From: Amycolatopsis cihanbeyliensis
Lineage (GTDB): Bacteria; Actinomycetota; Actinomycetes; Mycobacteriales; Pseudonocardiaceae
DNA: 64,000 nt
Assembly (NCBI RefSeq): GCF_006715045.1
Contig: NZ_VFML01000002.1
Coordinates: forward strand, 496,001-560,000
Direction: 5' to 3'
Shown: positions 15,996 through 23,838 of the stretch, piece by piece
How positions within the stretch are numbered: position 1 is the stretch's first letter
Layout: every line of letters starts with the position of its first letter
The notes under the pieces: model-generated
The model's database searches: none
The model's input: the letters and a program-made list of their open reading frames with translations, nothing else
Told to the model about the DNA's origin: nothing
Translations under genes and position numbers: made by a program

Positions 15996-17267
15996 CTAGA
16001 GCCTCCTCTTGGGCATACGTGAACCGAGAACTTCCGCAGCCTTTCGGTCAGAGGCAGCCACCCAAGCAGCATAAACACGCAAGGTGGTCGCCCCTCCCCC
16101 GCCGTGGCCGAGTCGGCCAGCGACGGTGCGCAGGTCGATTCCGGCAGTTAGAAGCTCGGTTGCCGAGAAGTGCCGCAAGGCGTGAATGTGCGTCTTGATC
16201 GGCGGCTTAAGTCGCGCTGCCATCTTTTTGTACCGGCGAGAGATCGCATCTGGCGAGTAGAGCTTGGTCGGGTCCGTTGTCCGTGCGCTCATAAACACGA
16301 ACATGTCATCGGTCAGCTCCACGCCGACCTTGGCGAGTTCGTCCGCGCGCCACCTCTTGTGTGCCCGGAGCAGAGCGACCGTCTCGGAGTCGAGCGCGAG
16401 CCGACGCATCTGGTGTGTCTTCGTGTCCTTCTCCTTGCCCTTACCTTTGCTCTGCACGTAGGTCCGCCGAATCTCAATGATCTCGGCATCCAGGTCGACT
16501 CGCGACCAACGCAGTCCAGCCACTTCGGCGCGGCGCATGCCGGTCGTCATCACAAGCCAGACCAGCGTTCCCCAATCCTCGCTTATCTCGAACGCCGCTT
16601 CGACCAGCCGCGCAGCGTCGGCAGCCGATGGTGGGTCCGGTTCCGGCGGCTTCTGCCTCGGCCGCTGCGCAGTCTTCGCCGGATTCGAGCTGATCCAGTC
16701 CCAGCGCACCGCAGCACCCAGAATGCCGCTGATGATCGAGTGGATCTGCCGGACCGTGGACGCCGCCATCGGCCTACATCCGTGGGGCTCGCACTGCGAC
16801 TCCACGCAGTCGTGCTCACCCTCGGCATTGTGCTTCTCGATGAACGGCTTGCCATCGCAGCGCGCCCGGCAGCGTCGAAGCGTCGCGTACAGGTTCTCCA
16901 ATTCGCGGACGCCAATCTTGTTAACCGCCATATCGCCGAGCGTCGGCTTTATCACGCGCTCGATGTAGCCCACGTAGGCATTGCGGGTGCTGTCTTCGAG
17001 TTCGGTTGTACGCAGCCACTCGTCAATGGCATACGACAGAGTCGCGGACGAACTCGGCGCGCGTTGCTCGTTGACCTTGGTGAGCAGCTTGTTCAGCACC
17101 TTCTCGGCCTGCCGATAGGCCGCCTTGTCCGTGCCATCGACCTTCTCACGCAGGTAGCTGCGCCTGCCGGTGACCGGATCGGCCCCGGCGTATACGACCA
17201 CGCGGAGCGAGCTCGCACGCTCCTCGATCCTCCCCCGCTGGCGGCTGTCACTGGCAGAACGAGACAT
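15996..17267 (-). CDS. int: Tyrosine site-specific integrase of an integrative element
   Basis: About 423 residues from the ATG at 17267; a start 36 bases further out is possible. An N-terminal AP2-like arm-binding region (RGRIEERASSLRVVVYAG) is followed by a SAM-like core-binding domain with a Cys-rich insertion (CRARCDGKPF, CVESQCEPHGC) seen in actinobacterial element integrases. The catalytic domain shows Arg in TGMRRAEVAGLRW, HxxR in HIHALRHFSA, LGHGGGGATT and the Tyr in LRVYAAW. It is transcribed away from the tRNA gene that begins 87 bases beyond its start codon, so the tRNA 3' end is the likely attachment site. Confidence 0.92.
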   Translation of the reverse strand: MSRSASDSRQRGRIEERASSLRVVVYAGADPVTGRRSYLREKVDGTDKAAYRQAEKVLNKLLTKVNEQRAPSSSATLSYAIDEWLRTTELEDSTRNAYVGYIERVIKPTLGDMAVNKIGVRELENLYATLRRCRARCDGKPFIEKHNAEGEHDCVESQCEPHGCRPMAASTVRQIHSIISGILGAAVRWDWISSNPAKTAQRPRQKPPEPDPPSAADAARLVEAAFEISEDWGTLVWLVMTTGMRRAEVAGLRWSRVDLDAEIIEIRRTYVQSKGKGKEKDTKTHQMRRLALDSETVALLRAHKRWRADELAKVGVELTDDMFVFMSARTTDPTKLYSPDAISRRYKKMAARLKPPIKTHIHALRHFSATELLTAGIDLRTVAGRLGHGGGGATTLRVYAAWVAASDRKAAEVLGSRMPKRRL

Positions 17268-17353
17268 AGCCGTGAGTGCACTCGCACCCACGGCCGCACC
17301 CAACGATCAACTTCGCTGGCGTCTGTTCGGTTGTTTCGCCTGTTCAAGTCGGG

Positions 17354-17427
17354 TGGGCCGGGCGGGGCTCGAACCCGCGGCCAAAGGATTATGAGTCCTC
17401 TGCTCTAACCAACTGAGCTACCGGCCC
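17354..17427 (-). tRNA. tRNA with CAU anticodon (elongator Met or lysidine-type Ile)
   Basis: On the minus strand the gene begins GGGCCGGTAGCTCAG and has a 7-bp acceptor stem, D arm, the anticodon loop CTCATAA with anticodon CAT, and a T arm with GGTTCGAGCC. The 3' CCA is not encoded. The CTCATAAT context occurs in both elongator Met and Ile2 tRNAs and I cannot separate them by eye. The integrase gene lies just beyond its 3' end. Confidence 0.9.
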
Positions 17428-17817
17428 GCGCAAACAAAGAGTGCAGAACCCCCGCTGCGCCTTGCCGCTCCCCCGAGCCGCCCCCGCGGTGGCCTGTGTC
17501 TCGTCCGCCCTGGAACTATAGCGAGCCGCCCACGCCCGCCGTCGGCTGCCTCGCCGAAACCGCGCCTCGGTTGGTCGATTCACCCGATGCGAGTATCGCG
17601 GCCACGAGCTCGGCCGCGGTCCGGCACCGCGATGCCGCCGGGAAGCGGCGTAGCGGCGCCTGCTCGACGCATCGGCAGTGCCCCAGGTGACGTGACCTCC
17701 TGCCCCGCGGCCGGACGACGATCAGCGGCCGATAACGGACCGGCATCACCTCGGCAACCCCCGCAACACCCACGGAGATCCACACGAGGAGTAATCACCC
17801 CGTGGGAAGGAATGGCC
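17428..17817. other. 390-bp spacer, no supported gene
   Basis: This is GC-rich sequence between the tRNA and the coiled-coil membrane protein gene. A minus-strand frame of 89 codons (17516-17785) exists but has no ribosome site and no recognisable motif. The tRNA promoter must lie at the left end and the promoter of the next gene at the right end. Confidence 0.4.
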
Positions 17818-18381
17818 ATGACTGAGCTACCGAAAACGAGTGGAAAGGCCCCCGACGCCACCGACGGCAGGCCGGTGCGGCGGTGGCCGTGGCTGGCCGG
17901 CATTCTCGCCGCCGCCGCCGTCGGCATCGGCATCGGTGCGGTTGCTTTCGCACCCGAACCGGAAATCGTCACCAAAGAGGTCGAGGTACCAGGTGAGATT
18001 CCGGCAGCGGACCTCGCCGCCCTGAGCGAGCGCGAAGCGGAACTCAGCGAACGCGACACCAACCTCGCACTGCGGGTGGACGAGCTGGACCAGCGCAGTG
18101 CCGGGTTGGATGAACGCGAGGCCGCGATCAGCGAGGCGGAGCGGACCGCCGCAGCCAACACCGTCGGTGACGGAGTGTGGGTCGTCGGCGTGGATGTCGA
18201 GCCGGGAACGTACCGGGCGACGAGTGTCGGCGCCGAGTGCTACTGGGCGATCACCACGAGCGGCAGCAACGGCGGGGACATCATCGACAACGGCATCCCC
18301 GGTGGCGGCAACCCCACCATCAGCCTGGCGAAAGGGCAGGATTTCCGGTCGGCGCGATGCGGTGAATGGACCAGGCAATGA
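17818..18381 (+). CDS. Membrane-anchored coiled-coil protein of unknown function
   Basis: A 187-residue protein. The second ATG at 17818 is chosen because GGAAGG lies 7 bases before it and directly touches the earlier ATG at 17812. One transmembrane helix (WPWLAGILAAAAVGIGIGAV) spans about residues 25-45. An acidic coiled coil with the heptad-like repeats LSEREAELSERD and LDEREAAISEAE follows, then a C-terminal domain with VEPGTYRATS and CYWAITTSGSNGGDI, a pattern seen in many secreted actinobacterial proteins of unknown role. The C-terminal domain is probably outside the cell. Confidence 0.7.
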   Translation: MTELPKTSGKAPDATDGRPVRRWPWLAGILAAAAVGIGIGAVAFAPEPEIVTKEVEVPGEIPAADLAALSEREAELSERDTNLALRVDELDQRSAGLDEREAAISEAERTAAANTVGDGVWVVGVDVEPGTYRATSVGAECYWAITTSGSNGGDIIDNGIPGGGNPTISLAKGQDFRSARCGEWTRQ

Positions 18382-18429
18382 CCAGGCAGTGACGCAGCGC
18401 CCCGGAGCTGTTGAAGAAGGGGTGCCCGG

Positions 18430-19092
18430 TCAGGACTGAGGTTTGCGGGCCAGCAGGAACGCCTGCGGGGTCGTCTCCGGAAAGTTCCCGTCCGCGTCGG
18501 GCTCGCGCACCATCCGGGCGTACGGCACCAGCCCGGCCTGGTTCAGCAGCTCGGTGATCTGGTCCGGCCGGCACCGGTGGAAGTCCAGCGAGATCTCGTG
18601 CCCGGCCGCCTCGCTCCGGTGCAAGGGCTCGTCACCGACCTGGAATCCGAGCTGCAGGTAGCCGCCGGGTGCCAGCACCCGGTGGAACTCGGCGAGCACC
18701 TCCGGCAGCCGCTCCCGCGGGACATGGATGATCGAGTACCAGGCCAGGAGGCCACCGAGGCTGCCGTCCTCGAGGTCCAGCGCGATCATCGAGCCCTCCG
18801 CGAACCGCAGCGCGGGGTAAAGCCGGCGGGCTACCGCGATCATCCGTGGCGACAGGTCGATCCCGAACACGGGCACGCCGAGACCGTCCAGGTGAGCCGT
18901 CAGGCGTCCGGGACCGCACCCGATGTCCGCCACCGGCCCGGCATCGGCCTCCCGGACGAGTTCGGCGAACCCGCTGAGCACCGCCCGGTCCAGCGGCTTG
19001 GCGGCCAACTCGGTGCGGATCCACTCGGCGTAGTCCTCGGCCAGCGCGTCGTAGGACGCGCGAGTGCGGTGCAGGAAACCCGACTCGGTCAC
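18430..19092 (-). CDS. Class I SAM-dependent methyltransferase
   Basis: A 220-residue protein from the GTG at 19092. VADIGCGPGRLTAHL is SAM-binding motif I, VFGIDLSPRMI is motif II, followed by LAWYSIIHVP and VLAPGGYLQLGFQVG. The fold is that of small-molecule methyltransferases (Methyltransf_11/25 type). The substrate is unknown. It lies between the coiled-coil protein gene and tRNA-Asn and is not obviously in an operon. Confidence 0.85.
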   Translation of the reverse strand: MTESGFLHRTRASYDALAEDYAEWIRTELAAKPLDRAVLSGFAELVREADAGPVADIGCGPGRLTAHLDGLGVPVFGIDLSPRMIAVARRLYPALRFAEGSMIALDLEDGSLGGLLAWYSIIHVPRERLPEVLAEFHRVLAPGGYLQLGFQVGDEPLHRSEAAGHEISLDFHRCRPDQITELLNQAGLVPYARMVREPDADGNFPETTPQAFLLARKPQS

Positions 19093-19140
19093 GCAACCCC
19101 CGGAAACGAAAAAGCCCCAGGTCAACTACCTGGGGCGACG

Positions 19141-19213
19141 CTCCCCCGGCTGGACTCGAACCAGCAACCCTCCGGTTAACAGCCGAATGCTCTGCCAATT
19201 GAGCTACAGGGGA
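19141..19213 (-). tRNA. tRNA-Asn (GTT)
   Basis: The minus strand reads TCCCCTGTAGCTCAATTGG at the 5' end, with anticodon loop CTGTTAA (anticodon GTT) and GGTTCGAGTCC T loop. The acceptor stem pairs TCCCCTG with CGGGGGA, with one T-G pair. CCA is not encoded. In many actinobacteria this tRNA lies close to dnaG, as here. Confidence 0.95.
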
Positions 19214-19379
19214 ATGTAGCTTGTCAGCTCGGTCCTCCCCGTGCCAACGAGACAATACCTTAACGCATCGCTGTCCGGGGTCGTACAGCACCCCGGGTGA
19301 CCGCCGCCGTGCGCGGGCGCCGCGCGGGTGAGGGACAATGGGCGAACAGGTTGACCAGCGATGAGGAGGCGGGGAGCGG

Positions 19380-19622
19380 ATGAAGAAGTTCCTGCTCGGC
19401 GCGGTGATGGGCTACGTGCTGGGGACGCGTGCCGGCCGCGAGCGGTACGACCAGCTGGTACGGACCTATCGCAAGATCGCCGACCACCCCGCTGTCCAGG
19501 GCGCGGCCGGGTTCGCCAGGGCCAAGCTCGGTGAGCGGCTGGGGGAACGGATGCCGTTCGCCCGCGGCGGTGAGCAACCCGCCGGCCACGGCGCCAACGG
19601 GCACCCGACGCGGCGGCGCTGA
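19380..19622 (+). CDS. Small YtxH-like conserved protein
   Basis: An 80-residue protein with a good ribosome site (GGAGGCGGGGAGCGG) before the ATG. MKKFLLGAVMGYVLGTRAGR is a short hydrophobic N-terminus with the GYVLG-x-RAGRERY motif common in small actinobacterial proteins resembling YtxH. The C-terminal part is basic and low complexity. It is probably membrane associated. Function unknown. Confidence 0.75.
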   Translation: MKKFLLGAVMGYVLGTRAGRERYDQLVRTYRKIADHPAVQGAAGFARAKLGERLGERMPFARGGEQPAGHGANGHPTRRR

Positions 19623-19626
19623 CCGC

Positions 19627-20391
19627 TCAGGACGAACACCGGGCGACGGCGAACACCCGGCGGAACGGGAACCAGGTGGTGCCGTCGGCGCGAGGCGGGT
19701 ACGCCTCGGCGAGCAGGCCCGCCAGCTGGGCACGGAAACGCTGCCAGCGTTGCGGGTCCAAAGCCGCCATGATGGGCCGCAGCGCCGTACCGGCGATCCA
19801 CTCGAGCACGGCGTCGGACCCGCCGAGGCGCTGGACATAGGTCGTCTCCCAGGCATCGACAGCGCACCCCTCGTCCGCCAGCAGCTCCGCGTAGGCCGAC
19901 GCCTCCTCCACCACGTCCTCAGTACGCACTACGCCACGCAACGCCTCGACCCACTCCGGCCGCGCCGCCAGCTCGCGAATCAGCGCGTGCGAGGGTGCCG
20001 CGAAGTTGCCCGGCACCTGCACGGCCAGCCAGCCACCCTCCGGCAACCCACGCGCCCAGCGGCGCAGCAACTCACGGTGTCCGGGCACCCACTGCAGTAC
20101 GGCATTGCAGATGATCACATCGGTGTCCGTCGCGGGCCGCCATTCGGTCACGTCACCGACCTCGGCGGGAATCCCGGCCTCCCGGGCCGCGGCCACCATC
20201 TCCGGGGAGCTGTCGATGGCCTCGATCCGCGCCCCCGGCCAGCGCCGCGCCAGTGCGGCGGTCAGGTTGCCCGGGCCGCAACCGAGGTCGGCCACCCGTC
20301 GTGGCTGCCGCGCCCCGATCCGCCCGACCAGATCGTGGAACGGCCGGGCCCGCAGATCACCGTAGTCAAGGTACTTGCCAGGATCCCACAC
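19627..20391 (-). CDS. tam: Trans-aconitate 2-methyltransferase
   Basis: A 254-residue SAM-dependent methyltransferase. The N-terminus MWDPGKYLDYGDLRARPFHDL, motif I VADLGCGPGNLT and DVIICNAVLQWVPGH are characteristic of Tam, which esterifies trans-aconitate to relieve aconitase inhibition. WFPFRRVFAVA near the end also fits. Length is normal. It is convergent with the YtxH-like gene, with only 4 bases between the stops. Confidence 0.88.
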   Translation of the reverse strand: MWDPGKYLDYGDLRARPFHDLVGRIGARQPRRVADLGCGPGNLTAALARRWPGARIEAIDSSPEMVAAAREAGIPAEVGDVTEWRPATDTDVIICNAVLQWVPGHRELLRRWARGLPEGGWLAVQVPGNFAAPSHALIRELAARPEWVEALRGVVRTEDVVEEASAYAELLADEGCAVDAWETTYVQRLGGSDAVLEWIAGTALRPIMAALDPQRWQRFRAQLAGLLAEAYPPRADGTTWFPFRRVFAVARCSS

Positions 20392-20415
20392 AGTACGAGC
20401 GTACTGCTAGGCTCG

Positions 20416-20928
20416 TCACGTGGCCAGCTTCGCGGCCGCGTCCGCGGCGATCCCGGCCACCAGGTCGGTGTCCACCCCGGGGTCCGCGCGCACCTGTAGC
20501 ACGGCCCCGTCCTGGCCGGGCACCTTGCGCACCACAAACCACGCGCCCCCGCCGGGCAGCTCCTCGCGATGGCGCGAGCGGATCGAGCCGTCCACCCGCT
20601 GCTGCACCTGCTTCGGCAACGCCCCGGGCCGGCTCAGCCGGAACCGCACCGGTGCCGTGTCGGCCAGCAGCACGGCCTCCCCCGCCGAACCCACCTCCTC
20701 GGCCTCGGTGACCTCCAGCACCGCGTCCCGCCAGACGGCCTTGCTGACCAGATGCCACCCGATCCGACGAAAGCCCTCCCCCGCGGGTACCCACAGGCCC
20801 AACGGGGTGACGGCCACCAGGCCGCCGCCGTCCACCGGGGCCGAGCCGACCACGTGCTCCCCGGCGGCGAGCGCACCGGCGAGTTCCTCGGGCGCGCCAC
20901 CGCCCAGCAACCGGCGCAGCAGCCTCAT
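20416..20928 (-). CDS. Conserved hypothetical protein downstream of dnaG
   Basis: A 170-residue protein starting MRLLRRLLGGGAPEELAGAL. It has alternating beta-rich segments (GGLVAVTPLGLWVPAG, GWHLVSKAVWRDAVLEV) and no catalytic motif that I recognise. Its ATG overlaps the dnaG stop by 4 bases, so it is translationally coupled to dnaG, as an equivalent small gene often is in Pseudonocardiaceae. Cytoplasmic. The beta-rich character resembles PH-like domains, but that is only an impression. Confidence 0.75.
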   Translation of the reverse strand: MRLLRRLLGGGAPEELAGALAAGEHVVGSAPVDGGGLVAVTPLGLWVPAGEGFRRIGWHLVSKAVWRDAVLEVTEAEEVGSAGEAVLLADTAPVRFRLSRPGALPKQVQQRVDGSIRSRHREELPGGGAWFVVRKVPGQDGAVLQVRADPGVDTDLVAGIAADAAAKLAT

Positions 20929-22823
20929 TCCAGGCCTCCCATCGCCTGTTCGCGTAACGCCTTGCGGTACTGCTCCAGCGCGACCAGGTCACCGAACAGC
21001 GCACGGTACTCCTCGGCCGCCTCCACCGGCGACAGCCGCTGCAACTTCGACTTCACCTCACCGATCTGCCTGCCGACCAGGTTCTCCTGCACCGCGGCGA
21101 GGACCCCGGACACGTACCGGACGTCGACCTCACCCTGCGCCTGCAACGGTTCCACCGCCAGCTCCGAGAGCAACGTGCGGACCGTCCCCTGCGGACCGTG
21201 CCGGCCGGCGGCGTCGATCAGCGCGGGCCCGGCGAGCCCGCAGGAGGCGCCGCCCGCCGCCAACACCGCACGATGCACCGCGACATACGCCGGGTGGGTG
21301 AAGGCGTCCTCGGGCAACGCGTCGTACTCCGGCCCGGCGATCGCCGGCTCCTGCAGGGCGGCCTTCAACGCCTCCCGCTGCGCCCGCAGCCGGGGATCCC
21401 GCGGGTCCGGGCGCGGGAGGTCCTGCGCGTCACCCGATCCGTTGTTCCGGGTGCTACTCGCCTTGCGCCCGCCCTGCTTGGCCGCCGCCGGGCTGCCCGC
21501 CGTCTCGCGCACCCTGCGCACCACCATGGCCTCGTCCTGCCAGCCGACCCACCAGGACAGTTTCGTCGCGTAGCCGTCGCGCTTGGCCTTGTCCTTGATC
21601 TGCGCCACCAGCGGGACCGTGCGCTGCAGCGCGGCCACCTGCCCGTCCACCGAGTCCAGGTCGTACTCGGCCAGCATGCTGCGGATGGCGAACTCGAACA
21701 GCGGGGTCCGGCGCGCGACCAAATCGCGCACGGCCGCGTCCCCCTTGGTCAGCCGCAGGTCACAGGGGTCCATCCCGGCCGGTGCGACCGCGACATAGGT
21801 CTGTCCCGCGAAGGTCTGGTCCCCCTCGAACGCCTTGAGCGCGGCCTTCTGCCCCGCCTCGTCCCCGTCGAAGGTGAAGATCACCTCACCGCGGAAGGCG
21901 TCGTCGTCCATCAGCAGCCTGCGCAGCACCTGCATGTGCTCCTCGCCGAACGCGGTCCCCGAGGAGGCCACCGCGGTGGGCACGCCCGCCAGATGCATCG
22001 CCATCACGTCGGTGTAGCCCTCCACCACCACCACCTGGTGCCGCTTGGCGATCTCCCGCTTGGCCAGGTCCAACCCGAACAGCACCTGGGACTTCTTGTA
22101 GATCACGCTCTCGCTGGTGTTCAGGTACTTCGCCTGGATCGGGTCGTCCTCGAAGACGCGGCGCGCGCCGAACCCGACGACATCACCGCCGAGGTCCTTG
22201 ATCGGCCAGACCAGCCTGCGGTGGAACCGGTCGATCGGGCCCTGGCGTCCCTCCTTGCACAGCTGCGCCTTGTACAGCTCGTCCAGCTCGAAGCCCTTGT
22301 TCAGCAGGTACTTGGTGAGCCGGTCCCAGCCGGCCGGGGCGAACCCGCAGCCGAAGGTCCGCGCGGCGGCCTGGTCGAAACCACGCTCGCTCAGGAACTC
22401 CCGCGCGGCCTGGGCCTCCGGGGAGAGCAGCTGCTCGGCGTAGAACTCGGCGGCCAGCCGGTGCGCCTCGACCATCCTGGCCCTGGTGCCCCGGTCGCGT
22501 TGCACGCTCCCGCCGCCGCCCTCGTAGGTCAGGTGCAGGCCGACCCGGTCGGCCAACCGCTCCACCGCCTCGGGGAAGCCGACCAGCTCGATCTTCATCA
22601 TGAACTTGATGACGTCGCCACCCTCGCCACAGCCGAAGCAGTGGAAGGTGCCGTGCGTCGGCCGCACGTTGAACGAGGGCGTCTTCTCCTCGTGGAACGG
22701 GCACAGGCCCTTCAGGGCACCGCCACCCGCCCTGCGCAGGGCCACGTAGTCGCCGATCACCTCGTCGATCCGGTTACGGTCACGTACCTCCGCGATGTCG
22801 CTTTCCCGGATCCGTCCCGCCAC
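20925..22823 (-). CDS. dnaG: DNA primase
   Basis: A 632-residue primase that makes RNA primers at the replication fork. The zinc-binding domain has Cys41, His44, Cys62 and Cys65 (CPFHEEKTPSF and FHCFGCGEGGD). The TOPRIM core has VVVEGYTDVMAMHLAG and FTFDGDEAGQKA, and a C-terminal helical DnaB-binding domain follows a Gly/Ser-rich linker near residue 475. The GTG at 22823 (VAGRIRESDIAEVRDRN) matches the usual N-terminus; the frame is open for 32 further codons upstream. Divergent from the sigma factor gene. Confidence 0.97.
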   Translation of the reverse strand: MAGRIRESDIAEVRDRNRIDEVIGDYVALRRAGGGALKGLCPFHEEKTPSFNVRPTHGTFHCFGCGEGGDVIKFMMKIELVGFPEAVERLADRVGLHLTYEGGGGSVQRDRGTRARMVEAHRLAAEFYAEQLLSPEAQAAREFLSERGFDQAAARTFGCGFAPAGWDRLTKYLLNKGFELDELYKAQLCKEGRQGPIDRFHRRLVWPIKDLGGDVVGFGARRVFEDDPIQAKYLNTSESVIYKKSQVLFGLDLAKREIAKRHQVVVVEGYTDVMAMHLAGVPTAVASSGTAFGEEHMQVLRRLLMDDDAFRGEVIFTFDGDEAGQKAALKAFEGDQTFAGQTYVAVAPAGMDPCDLRLTKGDAAVRDLVARRTPLFEFAIRSMLAEYDLDSVDGQVAALQRTVPLVAQIKDKAKRDGYATKLSWWVGWQDEAMVVRRVRETAGSPAAAKQGGRKASSTRNNGSGDAQDLPRPDPRDPRLRAQREALKAALQEPAIAGPEYDALPEDAFTHPAYVAVHRAVLAAGGASCGLAGPALIDAAGRHGPQGTVRTLLSELAVEPLQAQGEVDVRYVSGVLAAVQENLVGRQIGEVKSKLQRLSPVEAAEEYRALFGDLVALEQYRKALREQAMGGLE

Positions 22824-22908
22824 GCACCCGAGTCTAGGACCTGCGAGGCGCGATGTTCCGGCCAGGTGAATGGTCGCGCCGGTGCCGGCCGGGGTGGATA
22901 CTGCGGGT

Positions 22909-23835
22909 ATGACGGCCACCCCGGACGCGGAGGCGGCGGAGTTCGCCGGCCTCCGGCCGCACCTGATCGCGGTCGCCTACCGGCTCACCGGCTCACTGTC
23001 CGACTCGGAGGACGCGGTGCAGGAGGCCTGGCTGCGGCTGTCCGGGCTGGGCGCGAACGGGCTGGGCGAGATCCGCGACCGGAAGGCATGGCTGACCACC
23101 GTGGTCGGCCGGATCTGCCTGGACCGGCTGCGCTCCGCGACGGCGCGGCGGGAGCGCTACGTCGGGCAGTGGCTGCCCGAGCCGATCGTCACCCCACTCA
23201 CCGGTGGCCCCGGTGAGGATCCGCTGGAGGCGGTAGTGCGCGCGGACGGGGTGCGGATGGCCGCCATGGTGGTACTGGACAAGCTGACCCCGCAGCAACG
23301 GGTCGCCCTCGTGCTGCATGACGCCTTCGCCGTGCCGTTCGAGGAGATCGCCGGAATCCTCGGCTGCTCGGTCGAGGCCGCGCGCCAGCACGGCTCCCGT
23401 GCCCGCAGGGTGGTGGCCGAGGCCGAACCGCCGCCGCGCGCGAGCATGGCCGAGCAGCGGGAGGTGCTGGAGCGGCTGCTGGCCGCGGTGGGCTCCGGCG
23501 ATATCCAGGCCGTCGCCGAGGTGCTGCACCCGGAGGTGGTACTGATCGGCGACGGGGATGGCAAGGCGAAGACCACCCGGCAAGTCATGGTGGGCCCGGA
23601 CCGCATCCTCCGGTTCCTCGCGGGCCTGCTCGAGATGTACCCGCCGGGTGCGTTCGCCGCGGCGCGGCCGGTGCTGGTCAACGGCGATCTCGGGATCCAC
23701 CTGCCGCCGGCGTCCGGCGAGGGGCGTTATCGCGACCTGGACACGCATGTGCAGGTGGTGAGCATCCGCGCAGGCAAGGTCGTCGCGATCTACGACATGG
23801 CCAACCCGGACAAGCTCACCCACCTGCCGGGATAG
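22909..23835 (+). CDS. sigJ: ECF41-type RNA polymerase sigma factor (SigJ-like) with SnoaL-like C-terminal domain
   Basis: A 308-residue sigma factor. Region 2 is AYRLTGSLSDSEDAVQEAWLRL, region 4 is VALVLHDAFAVPFEEIAGIL followed by CSVEAARQHGSRARR, and the C-terminal domain has the regulatory motifs of ECF41: WLPEP in the linker, DGDGK near residue 215 and NPDKL at the end. In this group the fused C-terminal domain modulates activity and there is often no separate anti-sigma factor. A typical SDR or carboxymuconolactone target gene is not next to it. The intact copy can be compared with the broken one at 1052-1948. Confidence 0.92.
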   Translation: MTATPDAEAAEFAGLRPHLIAVAYRLTGSLSDSEDAVQEAWLRLSGLGANGLGEIRDRKAWLTTVVGRICLDRLRSATARRERYVGQWLPEPIVTPLTGGPGEDPLEAVVRADGVRMAAMVVLDKLTPQQRVALVLHDAFAVPFEEIAGILGCSVEAARQHGSRARRVVAEAEPPPRASMAEQREVLERLLAAVGSGDIQAVAEVLHPEVVLIGDGDGKAKTTRQVMVGPDRILRFLAGLLEMYPPGAFAAARPVLVNGDLGIHLPPASGEGRYRDLDTHVQVVSIRAGKVVAIYDMANPDKLTHLPG

Positions 23836-23838
23836 CGC

